A stretch of 64,000 nt of DNA from Lysinibacillus pinottii (GTDB lineage: Bacteria; Bacillota; Bacilli; Bacillales_A; Planococcaceae). The stretch is from contig NZ_JANTOO010000002.1 of NCBI RefSeq assembly GCF_024753545.1, positions 62,001 through 126,000 on the forward strand, read 5' to 3'. Within the stretch, counting starts at the first letter, position 1; every line of letters begins with the position of its first letter. Positions 1 to 7,957 of this stretch are shown here, piece after piece. The notes beneath the pieces were generated by a model that had not been told where the DNA came from, searched no databases, and was given only the letters and a program-made list of their open reading frames with translations. The position numbers were made by a program, and so were the translations under genes.

Positions 1-625
1 TCTTCATCAAACTGACAATACGATAATATTGCTGTGGGTTTAAATAGCGAAGAGCTGTATCTTCAAGCTCCCATTTAACAGTCGATATTCCAAGACGATG
101 TGCAAGCGGTGCAAAAATTTCTAATGTTTCTTTCGAAATACGTCTTTGCTTTTCGGCAGGCAAATGCTTTAGCGTACGCATATTGTGAAGACGGTCTGCT
201 AGCTTTATTAAAATGACACGGATGTCCTGCGCCATGGCTACAAACATTTTTCGATGATTTTCTGCTTGCTGCGCCTCTTTTGATAAATATTTAATTTTCC
301 CTAATTTTGTAACTCCGTCCACAAGTACCGCTACTTCTTCGCCAAATTCCCGTACCAAATCATCCCGCGTAAAATCTGTATCTTCGACAACATCATGTAA
401 AAAACCTGCCGCTACAGTTTCTGGGTCCATTTGTAATTCAGCTAGAATACCCGCTACTTGTACTGGGTGAATAATATACGGTTCACCAGAGCTACGGAAT
501 TGCTCAATATGGGCATCCCTTGCTAATTCATATGCTTTTTTCACGAATGCGACATTTTCATCATTCATGTAGGATTTGACTAACTCAAAAACGTCCTCAG
601 GAGTCAAAATTTGCTCTTTCGCCAT
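1..625 (-). CDS. relA: RelA/SpoT-type (p)ppGpp synthetase/hydrolase, N-terminal part (runs off left edge)
   Basis: Makes and degrades the stringent-response alarmone (p)ppGpp. Only about 208 N-terminal residues lie in the window. They contain the HD hydrolase domain, with HP in IIHPVQVAG, the metal-binding HD in FLHDVVEDT, and the conserved stretches KLADRLHNMRTL and IFAPLAHRLGI. The start is the ATG at 623-625, preceded by AAGGTGG at a good distance. In B. subtilis relA follows apt directly; here about 4 kb (psu genes and the MFS/MarR pair) separate the two. The synthetase, TGS and ACT domains would lie outside the window. Identification is firm for the family. Confidence 0.95.
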   Translation of the reverse strand, partial: MAKEQILTPEDVFELVKSYMNDENVAFVKKAYELARDAHIEQFRSSGEPYIIHPVQVAGILAELQMDPETVAAGFLHDVVEDTDFTRDDLVREFGEEVAVLVDGVTKLGKIKYLSKEAQQAENHRKMFVAMAQDIRVILIKLADRLHNMRTLKHLPAEKQRRISKETLEIFAPLAHRLGISTVKWELEDTALRYLNPQQYYRIVSLMK

Positions 626-673
626 AACATGTCCACCTTGCTCGTCAAATTTTTCAGATTAGATATAAACTTA

Positions 674-703
674 ATTGTATAAAATTTTGTAGCCCATTGT
701 AAA
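674..703 (-). promoter_or_regulatory. Probable SigA promoter of relA
   Basis: On the minus strand TTTACA (698-703) and TACAAT (674-679) are separated by 18 bases, about 50 bases upstream of the relA start codon. Both hexamers are one mismatch from the SigA consensus. Confidence 0.5.
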
Positions 704-776
704 GAGACTGTGTCATTTAGTTTAGTTAATCTCGTGAACAGTATTAAAAATGGAAAATATATTCTCCTTTTTAATG

Positions 777-816
777 AAAAAGACCCTTTGCGACATGATG
801 TCACAAAGAGTCTTTG
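777..816 (-). terminator. Intrinsic terminator after psuG
   Basis: On the minus strand AAAGACTCTTTGTGAC pairs with GTCGCAAAGGGTCTTT (G-U pairs allowed) and is followed by a T run. It lies just downstream of the psuG stop codon. Confidence 0.75.
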
Positions 817-830
817 TTTCGACAAAGGAA

Positions 831-1745
831 TTAGTGTAATTGATTGAAAGCTACAGCAATTTTTGCGCCCACTACTGCATTGTTTTTCACTAATGCAATA
901 TTCGCATCAAGGCTTTTACCTTCTGTTAATTCTTTTACTTTACCTAGTAGGAATGGTGTCACGTTTTTACCTTGAATACCATTCTCTTCAGCTTCAACTA
1001 AAGCTTTTTCAATTATATTCGTAATAAATCCATGCTCTAAAGCTTCTGCTTCAGGGATTGGGTTAGCAATAACTGCTCCTCCTTTTAAACCTAATTGCCA
1101 TTTTGCACTTAGCATTTCGGCAATTTCTTCTGGTGTATCAAGCTGGAAGTTTACATCAAAACCACTTTGACGTGTGTAGAATGCTGGTAATTCATCTGTA
1201 CCATAGCCAACTACAGGTACACCTTTTGTTTCGAGGTATTCTAATGTAAGGCCGATATCTAAAATAGATTTTGCACCAGCACAAATGACAGCAACATTTG
1301 TTTGAGCTAATTCTTCTAAGTCAGCAGAGACATCCATTGTCGTTTCAGCCCCACGGTGAACACCGCCAATACCACCTGTGACAAAGATCTCAATGCCTGC
1401 TAGCTCTGCACAGATCATTGTAGCTGCAACTGTTGTCGCTCCAAGTTTTTTTGTCGCAAGTAGGTAGCCAAGGTCACGACGTGAAGCTTTAGCAACACCT
1501 TGTGCGTTCCCAAACATTTCAAGCTCTTCATCTGATAAACCAATTTTAATTTTCCCATCAATTAACGCAATTGTTGCAGGTACGGCACCATTATCACGAA
1601 TAATTTGCTCAACTTCACGGGCAGTTTGTACGTTTTGTGGGTATGGCATACCGTGTGAAATAATTGTTGATTCTAAAGCTACGATTGGTAAACCCTTTGC
1701 TTGTCCTGCTTTTACTTCTTCTGATAATACGATGAATTCTTTCAT
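831..1745 (-). CDS. psuG: Pseudouridine-5'-phosphate glycosidase
   Basis: Splits pseudouridine 5'-phosphate into uracil and ribose 5-phosphate, the second step of pseudouridine breakdown. The 304-residue protein is of normal family length. It carries the conserved N-terminal ALESTIISHGMPYPQN, the glycine-rich TGGIGGVHRG, and the stretch NPIPEAEAL. An upstream in-frame codon exists, but the start at 1745 (MKEFIV) has TGGAGG nine bases upstream and is preferred. It lies one base after the psuK stop, so the two are one transcription unit, ending in the hairpin at 777-816. Confidence 0.93.
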   Translation of the reverse strand: MKEFIVLSEEVKAGQAKGLPIVALESTIISHGMPYPQNVQTAREVEQIIRDNGAVPATIALIDGKIKIGLSDEELEMFGNAQGVAKASRRDLGYLLATKKLGATTVAATMICAELAGIEIFVTGGIGGVHRGAETTMDVSADLEELAQTNVAVICAGAKSILDIGLTLEYLETKGVPVVGYGTDELPAFYTRQSGFDVNFQLDTPEEIAEMLSAKWQLGLKGGAVIANPIPEAEALEHGFITNIIEKALVEAEENGIQGKNVTPFLLGKVKELTEGKSLDANIALVKNNAVVGAKIAVAFNQLH

Positions 1746-1746
1746 A

Positions 1747-2841
1747 TTATAATTCCTCCATTTCACTTTTTAACAAATCTACTGATAATTCAGGTCTCAC
1801 TGTATACGGAGATGCTAAGGTATTTTTTGCATTAGTTAACCCTGCATCAAGACATGTCGCAAAATCTTGTCCAGTCAGCCAGCCATGAATAACTGCACTG
1901 ACAAAGGCATCACCCGCGCCTGTCACATCTTCAATCTTTTCAATTACTTTGGCAGCAAAATGACTAGGCGCAATTGTTGTCGAAGCAGCATATACGCCCT
2001 TACTGCCAGCCGTGATAATTACATGCTCAGCACCTAATTGTAGAAGCTGTTGTAATGCTTTTTCATAATGACTCACGTTTTCAATTGTATGTCCTACAAT
2101 TGTTTCTGCTTCATCCGTGTTACAGATAAACCATGTTACGCCTTGTAATGTTTCAGGTAGTCGATTCATTTTAGGCGAGGATACTGGCACAATGACCAGT
2201 GGTATTTCGCGAGCAATAGCTACTTGCTGGATATAAGCCACTGTTTCTTTCGGACAATTTAAGTCCAAAATAAAGCAGCCAGCGTTCACAAGCATCGTTT
2301 CATGCTTTTTTAACAAGTTAGGCAATAATAAGTCATATACTTCCATATTGGCTACAGCTAGTGCTAGCTCGCCTTGCTCATCCATAATGGCCGTATAGGA
2401 ACCCGTTGAAGCTTCTGGTATCTGCTCCACATAACGTAGATTCATAAAGGATTCTGAAGCATCTTGGATCACTTGCCAATCCGCATCCTTACCAGCTGTT
2501 GTGAGCAACGTCACTTGATGATTTAATCGGCCTAAGTTTTCAGCAATGTTTCGACCTACACCACCTACACTAAAGGAAGAACTAGCAGGGTTAGATGTTC
2601 CAAATTGAACATTGCCCTTCACATGGAATTTTCGGTCTAAGTTAGCTCCACCGATACAAATAATTTCATTTGCCTCGGGTAAAATATAAGCTCGACCTAC
2701 TATTTTTCCTTCCTTCGTTAAACTAGACACTAAATTAGCAAGCACGGGACGAGATAAATTCATGGCATCCGCCATCTCTTGCTGAGACATAAACGGATTT
2801 TGGCGAATTAAAGCAAGCACCGCCTGTTCTCTTTCATTCAT
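1747..2841 (-). CDS. psuK: Pseudouridine kinase, PfkB family, with N-terminal helix-turn-helix
   Basis: PfkB-family sugar kinase expected to phosphorylate pseudouridine for PsuG. Residues about 1-55 form a winged-helix-like segment (SQQEMADAMNLSRPVLANLV, then a basic wing). Residues about 60-364 are the PfkB fold, with the GGANLDRK start, GGVGRNIAENL and the ATP/catalytic motif DVTGAGDAF. Start ATG 2839-2841 has AAAGGTGAT upstream. The fused HTH occurs in some Firmicute sugar kinases and suggests a possible autoregulatory role, which is inference. Gene pairing with psuG supports pseudouridine over other PfkB substrates. Confidence 0.88.
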   Translation of the reverse strand: MNEREQAVLALIRQNPFMSQQEMADAMNLSRPVLANLVSSLTKEGKIVGRAYILPEANEIICIGGANLDRKFHVKGNVQFGTSNPASSSFSVGGVGRNIAENLGRLNHQVTLLTTAGKDADWQVIQDASESFMNLRYVEQIPEASTGSYTAIMDEQGELALAVANMEVYDLLLPNLLKKHETMLVNAGCFILDLNCPKETVAYIQQVAIAREIPLVIVPVSSPKMNRLPETLQGVTWFICNTDEAETIVGHTIENVSHYEKALQQLLQLGAEHVIITAGSKGVYAASTTIAPSHFAAKVIEKIEDVTGAGDAFVSAVIHGWLTGQDFATCLDAGLTNAKNTLASPYTVRPELSVDLLKSEMEEL

Positions 2842-2863
2842 AGCATCACCTTTTATTATATTT

Positions 2864-2878
2864 GTTTACATTATAAAC
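2864..2878. promoter_or_regulatory. Palindrome overlapping the psuK -10 box
   Basis: GTTTACATTATAAAC has 5-base arms (GTTTA/TAAAC) around a 5-base centre and covers the TATAAT of the psuKG promoter. Its position is that of a repressor operator; the binding protein is unknown. Confidence 0.4.
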
Positions 2879-2898
2879 TTTTGTTTGGTTTTTGTCAA
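2870..2898 (-). promoter_or_regulatory. Consensus SigA promoter of psuKG
   Basis: On the minus strand TTGACA (2893-2898), a 17-base spacer and TATAAT (2870-2875) give a perfect consensus promoter about 30 bases upstream of the psuK start. Confidence 0.85.
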
Positions 2899-2934
2899 AA
2901 AAAAGTTGAACCCATCGTAAGGAGGTTCAACTTT
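2897..2934 (-). terminator. Intrinsic terminator of the MFS gene
   Basis: Perfect 11-bp stem AAAGTTGAACC/GGTTCAACTTT with an 11-base loop, followed on the minus strand by eight T. The T run abuts and partly overlaps the -35 box of the psuKG promoter. Confidence 0.9.
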
Positions 2935-2939
2935 CATGA

Positions 2940-4199
2940 TTAGTTCGTTTGTGCTTGCTGAGACGTTTGCTTTTTTACCATGATAACGAATAAGCCAGCT
3001 AATGTACAAAACATCCCTGCAAGAAAAAAAGCCCATGTATAAGAATTGAAAAATTTATAAATCAAACCGCCACCATAAGCAGCGACTGCTGCTCCAGCTT
3101 GATGAGAGGCGAATATCCATCCATAAATAATACTACTCTTCTGCACACCAAAAATTTGTCGTGTAATACTAATGGTTGGCGGCACTGTAGCAATCCAATC
3201 CAGGCCATAAAATATAGTAAAAATAGTCAATAAAACAAAGGAGCCCTGTGCCAAAGCATATGGAAGTAACAGTAAAGAAGCTCCCCTTAACAAGTAATAC
3301 CAAAATAATAACCAACGATTATCGAAACGATCTGATAGCCAGCCAGATGCAGTGGTACCTAGTAAATTAAACACTCCCATAAAAGAAAGGAGGGACGCAG
3401 CGGTTACTAATGGAATACCAAAGCTAATACAATAAGAGACAAAATGAGTACCAATTAATCCACTTGTTGAAAGACCACAAATGAAAAAACTCCCTGCTAG
3501 CAGCCAAAAGGTTTTGACCTTAACCGCTTCTAATAAGCCATTGAAGGCAATACTAATTGGATTTTTCTTTAGTTGCACATGCTGTTTATCAAATATCTCC
3601 TCTTGTCCATAGGGTGTTAATCCTAAATCCTGAGGTTTATTTTTTATAAAAATAGCAATCATGATTAGCATCACTATACTCAGAAGAAGAATGAAGCCGA
3701 TTGCCCACCTCCAGGAATAGTGATCAATGATAATCGCAAGTACAGGCAATAAAATAAGTTGGCCTGTGGCAGTACTAGCGGTCAAAATTCCTACTGCTAA
3801 CCCTCTTCTTTTAACAAACCAATGATTAGCAACATAAGGGCTAAGCACCGTTAAAAAGAGACTTGCGCCCAGACCAATAATGCCACCCCAAATTATGATT
3901 AATTGCCATGATTGATTCATGAAAAATGTTAAAATCATGCCTAACACTAATGTAGACATGGCACTTATCATCATCTTTTTTAAACCAATAACGTCAAGTA
4001 AAGCTGCCATGAATGGGCCAGAGATACCATATAAAAATAAACTAACGGCAAATGCTAGAGCAATCGTCGATCGATCCCATTGAAATTCCTTTTCTAAAGA
4101 ATCAATAAACACGCCAGATGATGACATCGTAATCCCAGCAACGATAATCGAGAAAAACGTGACTACTAAAATAAACCAACTGTAATGAATCCGCTTCAT
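2940..4199 (-). CDS. MFS transporter, probably drug or organic-anion type
   Basis: A 12-helix major facilitator of about 419 residues. The first helix starts at residue 9 (FILVVTFFSIIV). Loop 2-3 contains GPFMAALLDVIGLKKMM and loop 8-9 contains GWLSDRFDNRW, both MFS signatures. An in-frame extension upstream would add 38 residues with no ribosome site. The start at 4199 (MKRIHYSW) follows AGGTGG and is preferred; the adjacent ATG at 4202 is the alternative. The substrate is not identifiable. It is transcribed divergently from a MarR regulator across two identical palindromes, so it is probably that regulator's target. Confidence 0.85.
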   Translation of the reverse strand: MKRIHYSWFILVVTFFSIIVAGITMSSSGVFIDSLEKEFQWDRSTIALAFAVSLFLYGISGPFMAALLDVIGLKKMMISAMSTLVLGMILTFFMNQSWQLIIIWGGIIGLGASLFLTVLSPYVANHWFVKRRGLAVGILTASTATGQLILLPVLAIIIDHYSWRWAIGFILLLSIVMLIMIAIFIKNKPQDLGLTPYGQEEIFDKQHVQLKKNPISIAFNGLLEAVKVKTFWLLAGSFFICGLSTSGLIGTHFVSYCISFGIPLVTAASLLSFMGVFNLLGTTASGWLSDRFDNRWLLFWYYLLRGASLLLLPYALAQGSFVLLTIFTIFYGLDWIATVPPTISITRQIFGVQKSSIIYGWIFASHQAGAAVAAYGGGLIYKFFNSYTWAFFLAGMFCTLAGLFVIMVKKQTSQQAQTN

Positions 4200-4228
4200 C
4201 ATTCCACCTACTCTTCTTGTTAAAGTCA

Positions 4229-4260
4229 CTCTAAAAAGCATGTATATACATGTTTTAGAG
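4229..4260. promoter_or_regulatory. Operator-like dyad 1 between the MFS and marR genes
   Basis: The perfect 14-base palindrome CATGTATATACATG (4239-4252) is flanked by CTCTAAAA (4229-4236) and its reverse complement TTTTAGAG (4253-4260). The result is a dyad of about 32 bases with a 2-base offset. Confidence 0.65.
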
Positions 4261-4277
4261 TATATTCGTTCATTTAT

Positions 4278-4290
4278 ATGTATATACATG
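4278..4290. promoter_or_regulatory. Operator-like dyad 2 between the MFS and marR genes
   Basis: ATGTATATACATG repeats the core of dyad 1 exactly, 38 bases away centre to centre. Two equal sites in the intergenic region of a divergent MarR/MFS pair fit a MarR-type operator. Confidence 0.6.
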
Positions 4291-4393
4291 TATGATGATA
4301 GTAACCATTCCATTAGATAGCTGTCAATACGTATTTTTTAGCTCTTAGGTGTATACTTAAAATTAGTAGAATTCCCTCAAAGGAGTACTGACC

Positions 4394-4852
4394 ATGAAAA
4401 ATCAACAGAATACTATCGATTACACACAAATATGTGTTTGTGCAAACCTTCGAAAAAAAACAAGGGTCGTGACACAGTTATATGATAAATTACTGCAGCC
4501 TACCGGTTTAAAAGTGACTCAATATTCTATGCTGGCACACATCGACCTTCAACAAGCCGTTTCCATTAGTCGTTTAGGTGAAATTTTATTGCTCGACCAA
4601 ACGACCGTGACACGGAATATCAATCTATTAAAGCAATATGGCTACGTCGAGTTAAAGCGCGATCCACAGGACGCACGCACTAAAAATATTATGCTCACTG
4701 AAAAAGGGTTAGAAAAGCTGCATGAGGCTGCACCCATTTGGCAAACGATTCAAGATAAAATCATTGATGATATTGGCGTAGAAAAATATGCTGATTTCTT
4801 CGATACTTTGCGAACAATGCAGAAGATCATTCAGTCCTATGAGGAACAATAA
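4394..4852 (+). CDS. MarR-family transcriptional regulator
   Basis: A 152-residue winged-helix protein of standard MarR length. The recognition region is SISRLGEILLLDQTTVTRNINLLKQYGYVEL, and the wing is KRDPQDARTKNIMLTEKG. Two cysteines close to the N terminus (ICVCANLRK, residues 14 and 16) lie where some MarR/OhrR proteins carry a redox-sensing cysteine; a redox role here is only a possibility. AAAGGAG stands nine bases before the ATG. It is divergent from the MFS gene and probably represses it, and perhaps itself, through the two palindromes at 4229-4290. Confidence 0.9.
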   Translation: MKNQQNTIDYTQICVCANLRKKTRVVTQLYDKLLQPTGLKVTQYSMLAHIDLQQAVSISRLGEILLLDQTTVTRNINLLKQYGYVELKRDPQDARTKNIMLTEKGLEKLHEAAPIWQTIQDKIIDDIGVEKYADFFDTLRTMQKIIQSYEEQ

Positions 4853-4881
4853 AAAAAGCGCCGTTGTTGTGGCGCTTTTTT
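4852..4881. terminator. Bidirectional terminator between marR and apt
   Basis: Stem AAAAAGCGCC/GGCGCTTTTT with an 8-base loop, A run on one side and T run on the other. It serves marR on the plus strand and apt on the minus strand. Confidence 0.9.
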
Positions 4882-4888
4882 AACATTT

Positions 4889-5401
4889 TTAATATTGAAT
4901 AAGGGTTTTAATATTTAAGTCGCCAAGCTTTTCGCGACCATTTAATTCTAAAAGTTCAATTAAGAAGGCACAACCTACTACCTGACCACCTAATTGTTCC
5001 ACTAGACGAACAGTGGCTTCTACTGTACCGCCAGTTGCTAGTAAATCATCACAGATTAATACTTTTTGACCAGGCTTAATCGCATCATTATGCATCGTTA
5101 ATGTATCTTTTCCATATTCAAGACCATAGTCTGCACTAATAACTTTGCGTGGTAACTTACCTGGTTTACGCACAGGGGCAAAGCCGATTTCAAGGGCATA
5201 GGCAACTGGGCATCCAATAATAAAACCACGTGCTTCAGGACCCACTACAATTTCTGCGCCTAATTCTTTTGCATATTCTACAATTTGATCTGTTGCATAT
5301 TTGTATGCTGGTCCATGATCCATAATTGTAGTAATATCTCTGAATGTAATACCCTCTTTCGGCCAGTTTTCAACCGTTGTAACGTATTGCTTTAAATCCA
5401 T
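4889..5401 (-). CDS. apt: Adenine phosphoribosyltransferase
   Basis: Converts adenine and PRPP to AMP (purine salvage). The 170-residue protein has the family length, the N-terminal NWPKEGITFRDITTI, the conserved GPEARGF, and the PRPP loop VLICDDLLATGGT. TAGGAGGAG precedes the ATG. The gene lies 30 bases after recJ and probably shares its transcript, as in the recJ-apt-relA order known from B. subtilis. Confidence 0.97.
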   Translation of the reverse strand: MDLKQYVTTVENWPKEGITFRDITTIMDHGPAYKYATDQIVEYAKELGAEIVVGPEARGFIIGCPVAYALEIGFAPVRKPGKLPRKVISADYGLEYGKDTLTMHNDAIKPGQKVLICDDLLATGGTVEATVRLVEQLGGQVVGCAFLIELLELNGREKLGDLNIKTLIQY

Positions 5402-5431
5402 TTTATTGCTCCTCCTACGAAACGTATTCGT

Positions 5432-7753
5432 CTAGTCATGTATTCGTTCATCAAACCATTGTTTTAATTCTATATAAGGAGCATAGACGAGCATTTGCTC
5501 CATTTCAATCTGTTCTGAACGTTGTTTGTACGACGGTGCCTCGGTCAATGCTTGTTTTGGAGCATCCTCGTTGACAGTCGTCAGTCCACTCTCCATTTTA
5601 ACAAAATCAAGCTCAAAAAACACCTGTGTCATAAATTTTAATGTTTCTAATGGCCAGCCAGTATGCTTAGCTATGTCTGCTATATGCATATCAAGTGGAA
5701 ATGCTGGTCGATTTTTCAGGAATTTATAATACCATGCAAATTGCTCACGGGTAGGTAAAACATTAAAGTATTGTGAATCTGGCATATAAAAGTGTGCATA
5801 GATGCGTGAAGGGGCCGTCTTCTGTAAAACCTCTTCTAGCCTTTGAATAGTTTCAGGCAAATCTAACAGGACAATATATTCACTTTGTCCGATGTTTGAA
5901 AGAGTAGGATCAGCTACTATTATAGGAACATCAATTAACGATTGATAATAGGTCATTGTTGCTGGACGAAAGGCAATAAATGTCGCCTCTTCCTTTGGCA
6001 CTGTATTGAGCCAGCGAGCCGTTTGACGAATACCACGAATATCAAAAAGCTGCCATTCAGTGGTTTGAACATCTTCAATCATAAATTGAGCTTTTTTACG
6101 ACCCTGCCACTCGTTTATTTGCAAATCACCAATAAAGGACACTTTTATGCCATAGGTTAATTCATCGTGTAAGTGGCCCTTATGGAAACCGACACTATCT
6201 AATTTGTCACAGCCATTCGTTAATTCCATTTTTATATGGTTCTCAGCCGCTCCAATTTTTCGCATGGAGGATATTTCAACATCCTCAAGCACATAAACGG
6301 GCTTCGGAAAATCGGTGCCAAACGGGCCAAGTGATGCTATTTCCTCAATAGCATCTGCAGAAATTTCATCTAGGCTTAGAGGAATATCAATGTGAACCAC
6401 AGGAGTTAAATGCTCTTCTGTTAAACATGCTCTTGCCTGTGTATCCAAGCGTGACCGTAGTTCATCCACATGCTCGATTGATAAAGTCATACCTGCTGCC
6501 ATCGGATGCCCTCCAAAGTGAGGTAAAATATCACGATTTTTGGCCAATTCATTATATAAATGGAAGCCATCAATGCTTCGTGCAGAGCCTTTTGCTGTAC
6601 CTTTATCAGGGTCAAGTGAAAGGACAATCGTTGGACGATAGTATTGTTCAACAAGACGTGAAGCAACAATTCCTACAACCCCTGCATTCCAGCCTTCTCC
6701 TGCTACAACAAGGACTAAAGAATCGCTAATTTTCTTCTCTGATTCAATTAGAGCAATGGCTTCCTCGGTAATATTTTTAACAATATCCTTACGCTCGGTA
6801 TTGGAGGCATTTAGCTGTTTGGCCAATGCTGTTGCCTTTACACTATCCTCAGCCATTAATAATTCGACTCCAGGCGATGCTTCACCAAGTCGACCCACTG
6901 CATTTAAGCGAGGACCAAAATAAAAGCCTATCGTTTCTTCACTAATTTTTGCTTGTTCTGTGCTCGCAATATCACACATGGCTTGTACCCACGGACTAAG
7001 AGAACGACGCATTTCTTCTATGCCTCGTTTAACGAGATAACGATTTTCATCCACTAATGGTACTAAATCAGCCACTGTTCCAATTGCAACATATTCTATT
7101 AAATGAGTTGGTAGTTCTCCGTATAGAGCATGTGCAAGCTTAAAAGCTACACCTACACCGGCAAGCTCTCCAAAAGGATAATGTCCTTCAGGTAAACGTG
7201 GGTGTAAAATAATATCAGCCGGTGGCAGTTCCTCCCCTGGTTCATGGTGATCAGTCACAATAACATCCAGACCAAGTTCCTTTGCTACACGAATAGGTTC
7301 AATCCCTGAAATCCCATTATCCACTGTGATAATTAACTGCACACCCTCTTCATAGGCTTCCCGAAAAAGAGCCTCGTGTGGCCCATAGCCATGAATAAAG
7401 CGGTTCGGTATTTTAAACGATACATTAGCACCAAGATCCAGTAGGACATTTAACATAACAGTCGTACTTGTCACACCATCCGCATCATAGTCGCCATAGA
7501 CTAAAATTTTCTCTCCATTATCTAGAGCCTGCTCAATTCGTGCCACTGCTTCTGCCATACCGTGCATAAGAAATGGGTCATGAACATTCGCTTCTGTCAT
7601 ATTTAATAAGCTTTCTGCATCAGCAGTTGTTTCACAGCCTCGCGCTGCTAAAATTTTTGCTGCAATCGCAGAAAGTTGTAAGTCATTTTGTAATGCTTGT
7701 ACAAGTTCTACGTCTGGGCGTTCCACTTGCCATCTTTTTTTCGATAGAATCAT
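5432..7753 (-). CDS. recJ: Single-stranded-DNA exonuclease RecJ
   Basis: A 5'-to-3' single-strand DNA exonuclease used in recombination and mismatch/base-excision repair. The 773-residue protein has the DHH-family motifs: VYGDYDADGVTS (about residue 83) and VTDHHEP, then DHHA1 motifs including GSARS and FGGHPMAAGMT, an OB-fold, and the C-terminal extension found in Bacilli. The ATG at 7753 follows GGAAGTGAG. A TATAAT (7777-7782) lies 24 bases upstream of the start with a poor -35. Confidence 0.95.
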   Translation of the reverse strand: MILSKKRWQVERPDVELVQALQNDLQLSAIAAKILAARGCETTADAESLLNMTEANVHDPFLMHGMAEAVARIEQALDNGEKILVYGDYDADGVTSTTVMLNVLLDLGANVSFKIPNRFIHGYGPHEALFREAYEEGVQLIITVDNGISGIEPIRVAKELGLDVIVTDHHEPGEELPPADIILHPRLPEGHYPFGELAGVGVAFKLAHALYGELPTHLIEYVAIGTVADLVPLVDENRYLVKRGIEEMRRSLSPWVQAMCDIASTEQAKISEETIGFYFGPRLNAVGRLGEASPGVELLMAEDSVKATALAKQLNASNTERKDIVKNITEEAIALIESEKKISDSLVLVVAGEGWNAGVVGIVASRLVEQYYRPTIVLSLDPDKGTAKGSARSIDGFHLYNELAKNRDILPHFGGHPMAAGMTLSIEHVDELRSRLDTQARACLTEEHLTPVVHIDIPLSLDEISADAIEEIASLGPFGTDFPKPVYVLEDVEISSMRKIGAAENHIKMELTNGCDKLDSVGFHKGHLHDELTYGIKVSFIGDLQINEWQGRKKAQFMIEDVQTTEWQLFDIRGIRQTARWLNTVPKEEATFIAFRPATMTYYQSLIDVPIIVADPTLSNIGQSEYIVLLDLPETIQRLEEVLQKTAPSRIYAHFYMPDSQYFNVLPTREQFAWYYKFLKNRPAFPLDMHIADIAKHTGWPLETLKFMTQVFFELDFVKMESGLTTVNEDAPKQALTEAPSYKQRSEQIEMEQMLVYAPYIELKQWFDERIHD

Positions 7754-7782
7754 CTTCTCACTTCCTTACGAAAGTTATTATA

Positions 7783-7925
7783 CCGAAATTCTAGACGATA
7801 CGCACTATCCGTTAGATTGATAGTTTTATCCATCGGTTTAAGAAGGCTATCCGACTGGTTTTGCTCGCTATCTTTCACTTTCTCACTGCTATTCGCCACT
7901 CTCCTCTCGCTATCCGTCACACAGC
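7783..7925. repeat. Degenerate GGATAGC-type repeats between trpA and recJ
   Basis: Read on the minus strand, this non-coding stretch contains GGATAG or near variants at least five times (ACGGATAGCGAG, GCGAATAGCAG, AAGATAGCGAG, TCGGATAGCC, ACGGATAGTGC) at irregular spacing of roughly 20-45 bases. A 70-codon open frame crosses it but shows no protein-like composition. Confidence 0.5.
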
Positions 7926-7957
7926 AAAAAAAGCCCACTCTAGTAAAGAGTAGACTT
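7926..7957 (-). terminator. Terminator of the trp operon
   Basis: On the minus strand AAGTCTACTCT pairs with AGAGTGGGCTT (G-U pairs allowed) around a short loop, followed by seven T. The upstream arm lies inside the last codons of trpA. Confidence 0.75.

Noticed and set aside
4200..4313. Longer MFS start at 4313
   Set aside because: The extra codons cross the palindromic operators and have no ribosome site; the membrane domain begins after residue 39.
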